The notes beneath the pieces are model-generated. The model was not told where the DNA came from. It made no database searches and worked only from the letters and a program-made list of their open reading frames with translations. DNA of 27,919 nt from CAZRDB01 sp964598695 (GTDB taxonomy: Bacteria; Armatimonadota; Zipacnadia; UBA1398). The number at the start of each line of letters is the position of its first letter. Position 1 is the first letter of the stretch. The position numbers and the translations under genes are program-made. The stretch spans positions 1-27,919 of the forward strand of contig CAZRDB010000049.1 in NCBI GenBank assembly GCA_964598695.1. The letters run 5' to 3'. Below are positions 1 through 7,927 of this stretch, piece after piece.

Positions 1-140
1 CGGGGTACCACCCCAACCAGCGCGGGACGGCACGCCTCACGGCTCGCTTCGTCGACTACCTCCGCCCTCTGCTCGGCGCGCAAGCGGCTCGGGCCGAGAG
101 AGCGCTCCGGTGGCCCATCCCGGGACTCGAGGCGCTCTGA
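1..140 (+). CDS. SGNH/GDSL hydrolase, C-terminal fragment
   Basis: The reading frame using codons that begin at position 3 is open from the window edge to a TGA at 138-140 and encodes 45 residues. It begins GYHPNQRGTARL, which resembles block V of SGNH/GDSL esterases, where a conserved His (here followed by PN and a Gly three residues later) completes the catalytic site. The remaining residues form the usual short amphipathic C-terminal helix. The nucleophile Ser and the rest of the domain lie outside the window, so substrate cannot be judged. The gene converges on the sulfatase with only four bases between stop codons. The family assignment rests on a single motif. Confidence 0.6.
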   Translation, partial: GYHPNQRGTARLTARFVDYLRPLLGAQAARAERALRWPIPGLEAL

Positions 141-144
141 GGCC

Positions 145-2106
145 CTACTCCCCCTCGACCCGGATGGGCGAGAAGGCGGTCGCCGTCGCGTTCACGTTGT
201 AGCCGACATAGCGCACCTCGCCCCACGGCTTGCGCAAGGGGGCGGTGACCTCGGTCGCCCCATCGACCGTCAGGCGCACGTGTCGCATCCGCAGATCGAC
301 GTCCAGGCGCAGCGCGAACGTCTTGCCCCGGTCACAGTCGAACGGCGCCCGCACGATCTCCTCCTCGGCGCCGCCGAAGGCGCCGTGGAGGATCACGGCC
401 TCGCCCGCGCCGATGTAGACGCCGCACTTGAGCAGGTCGCCCGGACTCGTGGTCGGTCCGAGGCACAGCAGGCCGTTGCGCGTGCCCTCCGTGCGGAGCG
501 AGCGCATCCGGCACGAGAGCGAGATCCGCCGGCCGCAGGCCGAGGGCAGCGCCTGGAGCGCGTAGCCGCTCGCGTCGGAGGAGATCTCGTAGCCCATCGG
601 CGAATCCACCACCCGCGCGGACCGGGTCGCGGCGAAGTCGGGGTGGCGCTCCGCCTCCGATGCCCGCATCGAGTCATCGCCGGCCGCGACGCGCAGCCGC
701 TCCAACTCGTCCCGGAGCGTCGCCGCCGTCGCCGCGTAGGCCGGGTCGTCGTAGACGTTCCGCAGCTCCCGCGGGTCCTTCGCGAGGTCGTACAGCTCCC
801 AGGCGTCGATGTCGTGGTAGAAGTGGATCAGCTTGTACCGCCGGGTGCGAATGCCGTAGTGGCGCTTGACCATGTGGACGGCCGGGTACTCCGTGTAGTG
901 GTAGTAGACGGCCTCGCGCCAGTCGGCCGGCGTACGGCCCGTGAGCACGGGCACGAGCGACCGGCCCTGCATGTCGCTCGGCGCCGCCGAGCCGGCCAGC
1001 TCGAGGAAGGTCGGCGCGAAGTCGAGGTTCTGCGCCAGGTCCTCGGTCTCCGTGCCCGGCGCGATCACCCCGGGCAGCCGAGCGACGAAGGGCATCCGAA
1101 GCGACTCCTCATACATGAAGCGCTTGTCGAACCATCCGTGGTCGCCGAGGAAGAAGCCCTGGTCGGAGGTGTAGACCACCAGGGTGTTCTCGGCGAGGCC
1201 CGACTCGTCGAGGTAGCCGAGCAGCCGGCCCACGTTGTCGTCGACCGAGGCGACGCACCGCAGGTAGTCCTTGATGTAGACCTGGTACTTCCACGCGCGC
1301 AGCGCCCGCTCCGAGAGTCCCTCCGGCGGCGTGGCCCCCTTGAGATCGGTGTCGGTGAGGTGGCGGAGGATGGTCATCTCCTGCTCGCGCGCGGCGTCGG
1401 AGCGCGTCGCCCAGTCATCCTCGAGGGTCGGCGGCAGGGGCACCGGGCCGTCCTCGAACAGGTGGGCGTGCTTGTCGTCCGGCTCCCATGCACGGTGGGG
1501 CGCCTTGTTGTGGCACATCAGCAGGAACGGTCGACTCCCGTCGCGCCGCCGGAGCCAGTCGAGCGAGAAGTCGGCGATCAGGTCGGTGACGTAGCCGGGG
1601 CACTTCGCCCGCGTGCCCATCTCCAGGAAGACCGGGTCGTGGTACTGGCCCTGACCGGGCAGGATCCGCCAGTAGTCGAACCCGGTCGGGTCGGAGACGA
1701 GGTGCCACTTGCCGATGATCGCCGTCTCGTAGCCTGCCTGCTGGAGGAGCTTCGGGAAGGTCTGCTGGCTGCCGTCGAAGGTCGAGCGGTTGTCCGTGAA
1801 CCCATTCGCGTGGCTGTGCTTGCCCGTCAGGATCACGGCGCGGCTCGGGCCGCAGAGCGAGTTCGTGCAGAAGCAGTTGCGGAGCCGCACGCCCTCGCGC
1901 GCGATGCGGTCGATGTGCGGCGTGCGGTTGATCGCACTGCCGTAGCACCCGATCGCGTGGGCGGCGTGGTCATCGGACATGATGTACAGGATGTTCGGCC
2001 GTCGGCCCTCCCCGCCGCTCGCGAACGCCCGCGCCTGTGCCGCGGCCGCCAGCGAGCCGATCGTCGCCGTCCGCAGGAACGTGCGCCGATCCATCTGCCG
2101 ACCCAT
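145..2106 (-). CDS. Tat-exported type I sulfatase with C-terminal beta-sandwich extension
   Basis: A 653-aa sulfatase that should hydrolyse sulfate esters outside the cytoplasm. Residues 5-29 form a Tat signal (DRRTFLRT followed by an Ala-rich stretch). The sulfatase domain begins with RRPNILYIMSDDH, which supplies the metal-binding Asp pair. C85 in LCGPSRA fits the C-x-P-S-R formylglycine motif, and GKWHL at 132-136 is the second family signature. DQGFFLGDHG near 315-324 carries further metal ligands. After the fold closes near residue 495, about 150 residues resemble a concanavalin/LamG-like sandwich. The ATG at 2106 has a purine-rich Shine-Dalgarno (GGAGGGAGTGGAG) just upstream; an internal ATG at 2094 is the alternative. 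It lies 20 bases after the BNR-like gene and is probably cotranscribed with it. The sulfated substrate is unknown. Confidence 0.93.
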   Translation of the reverse strand: MGRQMDRRTFLRTATIGSLAAAAQARAFASGGEGRRPNILYIMSDDHAAHAIGCYGSAINRTPHIDRIAREGVRLRNCFCTNSLCGPSRAVILTGKHSHANGFTDNRSTFDGSQQTFPKLLQQAGYETAIIGKWHLVSDPTGFDYWRILPGQGQYHDPVFLEMGTRAKCPGYVTDLIADFSLDWLRRRDGSRPFLLMCHNKAPHRAWEPDDKHAHLFEDGPVPLPPTLEDDWATRSDAAREQEMTILRHLTDTDLKGATPPEGLSERALRAWKYQVYIKDYLRCVASVDDNVGRLLGYLDESGLAENTLVVYTSDQGFFLGDHGWFDKRFMYEESLRMPFVARLPGVIAPGTETEDLAQNLDFAPTFLELAGSAAPSDMQGRSLVPVLTGRTPADWREAVYYHYTEYPAVHMVKRHYGIRTRRYKLIHFYHDIDAWELYDLAKDPRELRNVYDDPAYAATAATLRDELERLRVAAGDDSMRASEAERHPDFAATRSARVVDSPMGYEISSDASGYALQALPSACGRRISLSCRMRSLRTEGTRNGLLCLGPTTSPGDLLKCGVYIGAGEAVILHGAFGGAEEEIVRAPFDCDRGKTFALRLDVDLRMRHVRLTVDGATEVTAPLRKPWGEVRYVGYNVNATATAFSPIRVEGE

Positions 2107-2126
2107 CGTCTCCACTCCCTCCGCGC

Positions 2127-3488
2127 TCACGGATCGACCCGCACCGCGCCGTAGCGGATCGTCCGGGGAACGTCCGGGCTCTCGCCCAGCAGCTCGATCA
2201 TCTCGGACGGCGGCGAGCCCGCCCGCGGGGTTGCGGTGAAGAACCGACTGAACGGATGCGTGAAGGGCACGCGCGCCATCGGCCCCGGTGCGCCATCCGC
2301 ACCGATCTCGAACAGGCGGTTCTCGGAGAGGCCCGCACCGTCCCGGTCGGAGCCGCTCACGTAGACGAGCACGAACAGCCGTCCATCGGGCGTCGGCTGG
2401 AACCGGGCCTGGCCGGGGACCTCGTTGCCGAGGCCCTCGCCGGCCTCGAGCAGCGTCCGACGGAGGATGACGGCTCCATCGCGGACGATGGCGTACTCGA
2501 GCGAGTGCCGCTGCTTCTCGCCCGGGAAGAAGCGCTCGCGGAGCCGCTCGTCGATCGCCCGCTCCTGCCAGAGCAGGTGGACCTCGCCGCCGGGCGCGAC
2601 GACCAGGTCGCAGGGGGAGATCCAGCCGCAGGTGCGCTCCCGGCTCGCGATCTCGACCCACTCCGCGAAGCGGCCGGTCGCGATGTCCGGGCACCAGGTG
2701 AAGAAGAGACGGCGGAAGTCGTAGTCCCACTCCTGGCCGGTGAGTTCTCGCTTGAAGGCCCGCCACTCCGGGTTGGGTTCCAGGATGTCGCTCACGCCGC
2801 AGAAGTACACGGCGCGGTCCCGCAGCGCCACCGTCGGATAGCAGACCCGGATCGGCTCCGGCTTCGCGTACGCCGCGCCGAAGGGCCAGACGAGCTGCCC
2901 GGCGGCCGCCCACGCGCCGTCCCGGTCGCGGAAGGCCCACTCGGCGTGCGTGTGGCCGATGTTCTGGAGGAGGAGCAGCTCGCCCGATTCCCCATCGGCC
3001 GCGAAGCTGCGGTAGGAGTGCTCGGTGAAGGGCGGCTCCCCGTCCCACGCGGGCAGCAGCTCCGCCGGCGGCTCCTCGGGCCGCTCGGCGGCGAACTCGA
3101 GGATCGCCGGCCGCGCGGGGCCGTTGTAGGAGTCGGGGGGCGTGAGCGTCGGGTTCACCGAGAGGAAGACGCGGCCGTCCGCGAACCCCGCCAGGGGGCT
3201 CGGCTCGCGCGTCCGGCCGACCTCGTCCCTTCGCACGAGCCGCCAGCCGGTCTCGTCCCGCGTGTAGAGGGTCCAGCGGGTGTTGTGGAGCGGCTTCGCG
3301 CCCTCGATGGTCTCGCTGCCGGAGGCGAAGAGGCGGCCCCCGGCGCGGGCGAGGCAGGTCGAGCCGTAGCACCAGAGGGGGCCGGCGCCGTTGTCGGGCG
3401 CGACGTACGTGTACACATCCTCCTCGGCCTCCACCGTCGGCAGGCCCACCGCGGCAACGCCGAGCAGCACAACCACGAGCGCGCCCAT
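2127..3488 (-). CDS. Secreted BNR-repeat-like (sialidase-type propeller) protein
   Basis: A 453-aa exported protein. Residues 1-21 are a Sec signal peptide (MGALVVVLLGVAAVGLPTVEA). The mature part lacks strong catalytic motifs but shows repeated beta-strand blades with bulky aromatics and sialidase-like wording, for example GGEVHLLWQER and DGRLFVLVYVSGSD, as in BNR/Asp-box proteins annotated in carbohydrate-active loci. A GGAG eight bases before the ATG at 3488 supports the start; the reading frame is also open further upstream but without an equivalent start signal. It sits immediately upstream of the sulfatase on the same strand, which suggests a joint role in handling a sulfated glycan. 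Enzyme versus binding protein cannot be decided from sequence alone. Confidence 0.72.
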   Translation of the reverse strand: MGALVVVLLGVAAVGLPTVEAEEDVYTYVAPDNGAGPLWCYGSTCLARAGGRLFASGSETIEGAKPLHNTRWTLYTRDETGWRLVRRDEVGRTREPSPLAGFADGRVFLSVNPTLTPPDSYNGPARPAILEFAAERPEEPPAELLPAWDGEPPFTEHSYRSFAADGESGELLLLQNIGHTHAEWAFRDRDGAWAAAGQLVWPFGAAYAKPEPIRVCYPTVALRDRAVYFCGVSDILEPNPEWRAFKRELTGQEWDYDFRRLFFTWCPDIATGRFAEWVEIASRERTCGWISPCDLVVAPGGEVHLLWQERAIDERLRERFFPGEKQRHSLEYAIVRDGAVILRRTLLEAGEGLGNEVPGQARFQPTPDGRLFVLVYVSGSDRDGAGLSENRLFEIGADGAPGPMARVPFTHPFSRFFTATPRAGSPPSEMIELLGESPDVPRTIRYGAVRVDP

Positions 3489-3503
3489 CGCCTGTGCTCC
3501 GTT

Positions 3504-3552
3504 CTCCCCCGCAGGCCCCTTCGAGCAGCAGCGCGCAGGACCTGCGGGGGAG
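3504..3552. promoter_or_regulatory. 12-bp perfect inverted repeat in a divergent promoter region
   Basis: CTCCCCCGCAGG at 3504-3515 is the exact reverse complement of CCTGCGGGGGAG at 3541-3552, with a 25-base spacer. It sits in the 163-base region between the divergent starts of the BNR-like/sulfatase operon (3488, minus) and the PHP hydrolase (3652, plus). It could be a regulator site or a transcript hairpin in the leader of the minus-strand operon. Confidence 0.45.
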
Positions 3553-3600
3553 GAGCCGCCTCCCGCCGCCGGTGCGGCCGATCCACACACCCAGCAGGTC

Positions 3601-3641
3601 CCTCTCGCGTGCCGCGGAAGGCCGACGCGACGAGAGGGGAG
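3601..3641 (+). promoter_or_regulatory. Leader hairpin overlapping the Shine-Dalgarno of the PHP hydrolase
   Basis: CCTCTCG at 3601-3607 can pair with CGAGAGG at 3631-3637, and the stem can be extended inward with a bulge (CGT with ACG). The right arm overlaps the likely Shine-Dalgarno GAGAGGGGAG (3632-3641), which lies ten bases before the TTG start at 3652. The structure could mask the ribosome site. This is a pairing observation only. Confidence 0.35.
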
Positions 3642-3651
3642 TGTCGTTCCA

Positions 3652-6330
3652 TTGTCCGACTTACCCGATGGACTCACCCGAAGGCAGTTCGTGGGGGCTC
3701 TGGGCGCCGTGGGGGGACTCGCGGGGGGGGCGTCGGCCGCACCGGGCGGCGGCGAGGCGACGGCCAACTCGCTGCCTCCCGGCATCTCCGATGGTCCTGG
3801 CTCCGACCTGTTCCAGCCGATCCCGCTCGCCGGGAACACCACGTTCGAGGAGCTGCGGACCTCGGGGCTCACCGAGGACCTCCGCGGGCGGATCGACCAC
3901 GCGCCGAAGGGTCTCTGCACCTGCTGGGGGATCCCGTTCGCGATCGACCGGATCGCCCTCTGCACGGGCGAAGCCTTCGAGATCCCGCTGCCCCCGACCG
4001 CGGCGACCTGGCTCGTCTTCCAGCACACGAGCGACCTCGGCTGGCCGCAGGCGAACGAGCAGGGGGTCTTCGAGGCCTCACGCGGCTTCGGCCTCCTCGG
4101 CGAGCACGTCGCGGACTACGTGCTCCGCTACGCCGACGGTCGGGAGATCCGCCAGGAGCTGCGCGGGCGCCACCAGATCGGCATGGTCACGCGTGGCTGG
4201 GGCCAGTGCTGCTTCCAGGCGGTCGCGCACATCAAGCCGCACCCGCTCCGCACGCTCTCCGAGCAGCCGCGCAACGGTGAGTGGGGGTGGACGCAGACCC
4301 GCGTCGCCAATCCCGACCTCCCCCGCTGGGTGAACTGGCTCTGGGCGTGGGAGAACCCTCACCCCGAGACCCCCCTCGTGGGCTTGCGGATCGAGCCCGG
4401 CGAGCGTCCGGTGGTGCTCTCGGCCGTGACGGCGGGCCTCGTCGGCTCGCAACCCCTGCGCTGGGAGAGCCGGCGCAAGGCGGTGCTCCGGCTCCCCGAC
4501 GGCGCCACGCTCGACGAGGCCCTCAGCGGCAACGGGCTCTCGCGCCACGTCCGGCTCGACCTCGGGCAGGTTATCTCCGTCCTGCCGCGGCCCACCTACC
4601 CGGGCGACGACTGGGAGACCTCGCCGTGCAACACGAGTCCCGGGCTCGCCCCGCGCGAGGTTCTGGTCGAGTTCACCGCCCACCCCAACGCCTGCTTCCA
4701 CCTCGAGGACGGCGCCCGCGTGCCGGTGAGCGCCCTCGGCGCCTCCTCCGGCCCGATGCGCCTCGTCCGCCGGGCCGAGCGGCGCGTGCGGCTCCGGGTG
4801 GTCGACCAGGCGACCGGCAAGCCGATCGCCGCCAAGATCCACCTCCACGGTGAGGCCGGGGAGTACCTCCCACCCCTCGACCGCCACCGGATCCCCGACC
4901 AACGCTGGTACGAGGACTTCAGCGTCGACTACGTCAGCCCGCCGAACCACCTCTGTACCTACATCGACGGCGAGACGGTCGTCGACCTGCCCCTCGGACT
5001 CATCTACGCCGAGGTGACCCGGGGTTTCGAGATCCGCCCGATCCGCCGCAAGCTCATCGTGGGCCCCGAGACCTCCGAGCTGACCCTGGAGCTGGAGCGC
5101 GTGCTCCCGTGGCGCGAGCGCGGCTGGGTCTCGGCCGACACCCACGTCCACTTCCTCTCACCGCCGAGCGCCCACCTCGAGGGGGCGGGCGAGGGCGTCA
5201 ACGTGGTCAACCTCCTCGCCAGCCAGTGGGGCGAGCTGATGACCAACGTCGGCGACTTCGACGGCCTCACGACCTACGGCACGCGCGAGGCCGGCGGCGA
5301 CGGCGAGCACCTCGTCCGCGTGGGCACCGAGAACCGTCAGCACGTGCTCGGCCATATCTCGCTGCTGGGCTACCGCGGTCGGATCATCGCCCCGATGTGC
5401 GCCGGCGGCCCCGATGAGGCCGCGCTGGGCGACCCCGTCGACGTGCTGCTCACCGAGTGGGCCCGCCAGTGCCGGCAGCAGGGCGGCCTCGTCGTCGTCC
5501 CCCACTTCCCGAACCCCCGGGCCGAGCACGCGGCCGCGATCATCTCGGGCGATGTCGATGGCATCGAGATGACCTCGTGGAGCAACCTCTACGGGGGGAT
5601 CGACCCCTACGCCCTCTCCGACTGGTACCGCTACCTCAACTGCGGCTACTTCGTCGCGGCCGTCGGCGGCACCGACAAGATGTCCGCCTCGACCGCGGTC
5701 GGCACGATCCGCACGTATGCCAAGCTCCCCCCCCGACGCGCCTTCGACTATGAGGCGTGGAAGGAGGCCGTCCGCGCCGGCAACACCTTCGCGACCTACG
5801 GCCCGCTCGTCGAGTTCACCGTCGAGGGCCGGCCGCCCGGCACGTGGATCGAGATGGGTCCCTCCGGCGGAACCGTCTCGCTCGAGTGGCGCCTCGGCAG
5901 CGTCATCGTGCCGATGAGTCGGGTCGACGTGATGGTCAACGGCGAGGTCCGCGAGAGCCTTCGGGTCGACCGATGGAGCGCCGAGGGCGGCGTCGAGCTG
6001 CCGCTCGACCGCAGCGCCTGGGTCGCGCTGCTCATCCGCGGCCGCTTCCCCGGCCGGCGCGAGATCATCGCCGCGCACACCTCACCCGTGATGGTCGAGG
6101 TTGCCGAGCGGCCGTTCTCGGCCGCGGCCGACGCGATGACGATCCTCGACCAGATCGAGGGCGCCCTCGCCTACCTCGACACGGTCGGCACGCGCGCCGA
6201 CGAGGAGGCCTACCGGCGGATGCGGATGGTGCTGACGAGCGCCCATCGGTCGCTCCACAACCGGATGCACCAGATGGGCGTGTTCCACGAGCACACCGTC
6301 ACGAACGACCATCCCGAGCACCACTCGTAG
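3652..6330 (+). CDS. Tat-exported CehA/McbA-type PHP metallohydrolase
   Basis: An 892-aa protein starting at a TTG preceded by GGGGAG; the start is set by the Tat signal at residues 8-30 (LTRRQFVGALGAVGG then Ala/Gly-rich), as no ATG or GTG lies nearer in this frame. Residues 31-370 are mostly beta. A carboxypeptidase-regulatory-like beta module begins near 382 (VDQATGKPIAAKI). A PHP-type metal-dependent hydrolase domain follows: SADTHVHF gives the HxH motif at H498/H500, VVVPHF gives H618, and VGGTDK gives D675. A C-terminal beta domain ends the protein. The CehA/McbA family includes carbaryl hydrolase, but most environmental members act on unknown phosphoester or ester substrates. A Tat signal fits export of a folded metalloenzyme. 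It is divergent from the sulfatase operon. Confidence 0.88.
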   Translation: MSDLPDGLTRRQFVGALGAVGGLAGGASAAPGGGEATANSLPPGISDGPGSDLFQPIPLAGNTTFEELRTSGLTEDLRGRIDHAPKGLCTCWGIPFAIDRIALCTGEAFEIPLPPTAATWLVFQHTSDLGWPQANEQGVFEASRGFGLLGEHVADYVLRYADGREIRQELRGRHQIGMVTRGWGQCCFQAVAHIKPHPLRTLSEQPRNGEWGWTQTRVANPDLPRWVNWLWAWENPHPETPLVGLRIEPGERPVVLSAVTAGLVGSQPLRWESRRKAVLRLPDGATLDEALSGNGLSRHVRLDLGQVISVLPRPTYPGDDWETSPCNTSPGLAPREVLVEFTAHPNACFHLEDGARVPVSALGASSGPMRLVRRAERRVRLRVVDQATGKPIAAKIHLHGEAGEYLPPLDRHRIPDQRWYEDFSVDYVSPPNHLCTYIDGETVVDLPLGLIYAEVTRGFEIRPIRRKLIVGPETSELTLELERVLPWRERGWVSADTHVHFLSPPSAHLEGAGEGVNVVNLLASQWGELMTNVGDFDGLTTYGTREAGGDGEHLVRVGTENRQHVLGHISLLGYRGRIIAPMCAGGPDEAALGDPVDVLLTEWARQCRQQGGLVVVPHFPNPRAEHAAAIISGDVDGIEMTSWSNLYGGIDPYALSDWYRYLNCGYFVAAVGGTDKMSASTAVGTIRTYAKLPPRRAFDYEAWKEAVRAGNTFATYGPLVEFTVEGRPPGTWIEMGPSGGTVSLEWRLGSVIVPMSRVDVMVNGEVRESLRVDRWSAEGGVELPLDRSAWVALLIRGRFPGRREIIAAHTSPVMVEVAERPFSAAADAMTILDQIEGALAYLDTVGTRADEEAYRRMRMVLTSAHRSLHNRMHQMGVFHEHTVTNDHPEHHS

Positions 6331-6335
6331 CGCCG

Positions 6336-6365
6336 GCCCGGCCCCGGGGCGCCCCGGGGCCGGGC
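6336..6365. terminator. 30-bp perfect palindrome between convergent genes
   Basis: The sequence from 6336 to 6365 is its own reverse complement (centred between 6350 and 6351) and consists only of G and C. It starts five bases after the stop of the PHP hydrolase and lies 13 bases past the stop of the convergent small gene. It would form a very stable hairpin in either transcript, so a bidirectional terminator is likely, although there is no T-run. Confidence 0.6.
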
Positions 6366-6376
6366 GCAGTCGGCGG

Positions 6377-6697
6377 TCACCGCTCGTCGGTCACGACGGG
6401 CAGCCCCTGGGTGACGCTGCCGGGCGAGGTGGGACGGAGGTCCCACAGGTCCGAGGCCGCGATCGTCTCGAGGCTGCGGTTGATGCCGGAGAGGGTGTCC
6501 AGCTCGCTCCGAACGCCGTCGAGGGAGCGTGTCATCGCGTCCATCTTGTAGTTCATGTCGCGCAGGTAGCCCTCGACATTGCTCAGATCATCGGCCATGG
6601 CCGCGCGGGCCTGCGCCGGTCGCGAGACCAGGTAGGCGTTCACGAGGAGGGCGACGAGAACCAGGGACAGCAGCACGTGCGTGGCGTTGATCTTCAC
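6377..6697 (-). CDS. Small membrane-anchored coiled-coil protein
   Basis: A 106-aa protein of unknown function. A GTG start at 6697 is preceded by GGGAG at good spacing. Residues 5-24 (ATHVLLSLVLVALLVNAYLV) form one transmembrane helix or uncleaved signal anchor. The next 55 residues (MADDLSNVEGYLRDMNYKMD onward) have hydrophobic heptad spacing typical of a coiled coil, and the tail is short and Pro/Gly-containing. This design suits a membrane-tethered oligomerising protein. It is divergent from the PflX-like gene across 129 bases, which may share a promoter, and converges on the PHP hydrolase. No homologous family is recognised. Confidence 0.72.
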   Translation of the reverse strand: MKINATHVLLSLVLVALLVNAYLVSRPAQARAAMADDLSNVEGYLRDMNYKMDAMTRSLDGVRSELDTLSGINRSLETIAASDLWDLRPTSPGSVTQGLPVVTDER

Positions 6698-6709
6698 GAG
6701 CGATCGCTC
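6698..6709. promoter_or_regulatory. 12-bp palindrome beside the GTG start
   Basis: GAGCGATCGCTC is a perfect palindrome directly abutting the GTG start at 6697 on its upstream side. It could be an operator for the divergent region 6698-6826 or chance in GC-rich DNA. Confidence 0.2.
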
Positions 6710-6826
6710 CCTTCGGTGGCGGCACCTCGATCGGCCGCTGGCAGCACACCCGTATGAGGTGGCAGACTGGGTTCCGTGTTCCACCGACCCGGTCGAGACC
6801 CTGCGTCCTCGGAGGAGCCAACGGCC

Positions 6827-7744
6827 ATGCCGCGCGCCCACCCGGCCTACCTGGGCCTCCCGCCCGGCACCCTGCGCAGCCGCGCCGATGCCGCGCGCGA
6901 GGCGCTGCGCGCCTGCCGCCTCTGTCCGCGGGCCTGCGGCGTCGACCGCCTGGCCGGCGAGCGTGGCTACTGCGGCATCGGCTCCGACGCCGTCGTCGCC
7001 AGCTACGGGCCGCACTTCGGCGAGGAGCGCGTACTGGTCGGCGGCTCGGGCTCCGGCACGGTCTTCCTCGGGGGCTGCAACCTGCGCTGCGTCTTCTGCC
7101 AGAACCACGACATCAGCACCGACCCCGCGTACGGACCGACACTGGCCCCGGAGCAACTCGCCCGGGTCTTCCTGCGCCTCGAGGCGCAGGGCTGCCACAA
7201 CCTCAACCTCGTGAGCCCGAGCCACGTCGTCGCCCAGATCCTCGCGGCGCTCGAGCGAGCCGTCGCGGACGGCTTCGCGCTGCCGCTCGTGTGGAACTGC
7301 GGCGGCTACGAGAGCGAGAAGGCCCTCGCGCTGCTCGACGGCGTCGTCGACCTGTACCTGCCGGACGCCAAGTACCAGGAGCCGGCGACCGCCGCGCGGC
7401 TCTCCGATGCCCCCGACTACCCGCAGCGGTGCCGCGAGGCGCTCCGGGAGATGCAGCGGCAGGTCGGCTGCCTCACCATGGACGCGCGCGGCGTCGCGCG
7501 GCGGGGTCTCCTGGTGCGTCACCTCGTGCTCCCGGGCGGCCTCGCCGGCACGGCCGCGCTGGCCCGCTTCCTGGCCGAGGAGATCTCGCCCCACACCTAC
7601 CTGAACATCATGGACCAGTACCGTCCCCGCCACCGAGCCGCCGGCTTCCCGGAGATCGCCCGCCGCCCCACGCGCGTGGAGATCGCCCTGGCCTTTGAAC
7701 ACGCAAGGGCCGCCGGCATTTACAGATTCGACCGGTCTCCTTGA
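6827..7744 (+). CDS. PflX-like radical SAM protein (COG1313 type)
   Basis: A 305-aa cytoplasmic Fe-S protein. C84, C88 and C91 in GGCNLRCVFCQN are the C-x3-C-x2-C ligands of the radical SAM 4Fe-4S cluster, following GTVFLGGC. An N-terminal Cys-rich segment (C30, C33, C37 and C49, in CRLCPRACG and GYCG) is typical of the PflX branch of pyruvate-formate-lyase-activase relatives. Later family features include NLVSPSHV, LPDAKY and LNIMDQY. The ATG at 6827 is chosen over one at 6776 because GGAGGAG sits nine bases upstream. PflX proteins have no firmly assigned target; no glycyl-radical enzyme lies in the window, so a pyruvate-formate-lyase role is not supported here. Confidence 0.9.
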   Translation: MPRAHPAYLGLPPGTLRSRADAAREALRACRLCPRACGVDRLAGERGYCGIGSDAVVASYGPHFGEERVLVGGSGSGTVFLGGCNLRCVFCQNHDISTDPAYGPTLAPEQLARVFLRLEAQGCHNLNLVSPSHVVAQILAALERAVADGFALPLVWNCGGYESEKALALLDGVVDLYLPDAKYQEPATAARLSDAPDYPQRCREALREMQRQVGCLTMDARGVARRGLLVRHLVLPGGLAGTAALARFLAEEISPHTYLNIMDQYRPRHRAAGFPEIARRPTRVEIALAFEHARAAGIYRFDRSP

Positions 7745-7754
7745 GAACCCGGTC
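7730..7754 (+). terminator. Hairpin at the 3' end of the radical SAM gene
   Basis: GACCGGTCTC can pair with GAGA and then, across a two-base bulge, CCGGTC, overlapping the TGA at 7742-7744. There is no T-run after it, so it may only be a weak terminator or a 3' stabilising structure. Confidence 0.35.
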
Positions 7755-7927
7755 GAGTGCGACGCTCGTGTTGGCTCGGACGCAACCGCGTGAGACGACA
7801 CGCCGCGGACCGTTGGCGTAGGAAACACGGACACTGCGCCGCCCGGCCCCAGGCGGCGGCTCCCCACGGAGCGGCTCCCCGCAGCACCCCCGCGTCGCGC
7901 ATCGCTCCTCAGAGGAGGGGATGCACG

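Noticed and set aside
280..2154. Long plus-strand open frame of 624 codons opposite the sulfatase
   Set aside because: Antisense shadow of a GC-rich gene: Arg/Ala/Val-rich low-complexity translation, no domain, while the opposite strand encodes a clear sulfatase.
2037..4280. Plus-strand open frame of 747 codons spanning several genes
   Set aside because: It runs across the BNR-like gene antisense and into the PHP gene out of frame, with no recognisable protein features.
6698..6709. HIP1-type GCGATCGC element indicating a cyanobacterium
   Set aside because: Only a single copy was noticed, which is expected by chance; nothing else suggests cyanobacteria.
6827..7744. Pyruvate formate-lyase activating enzyme
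   Set aside because: The Cys-rich N-terminus and conserved stretches fit the PflX branch, and no glycyl-radical enzyme is nearby.
7755..7927. Riboswitch in the porin leader
   Set aside because: The 173 bases contain GC-rich inverted segments but I could not match any known riboswitch core.
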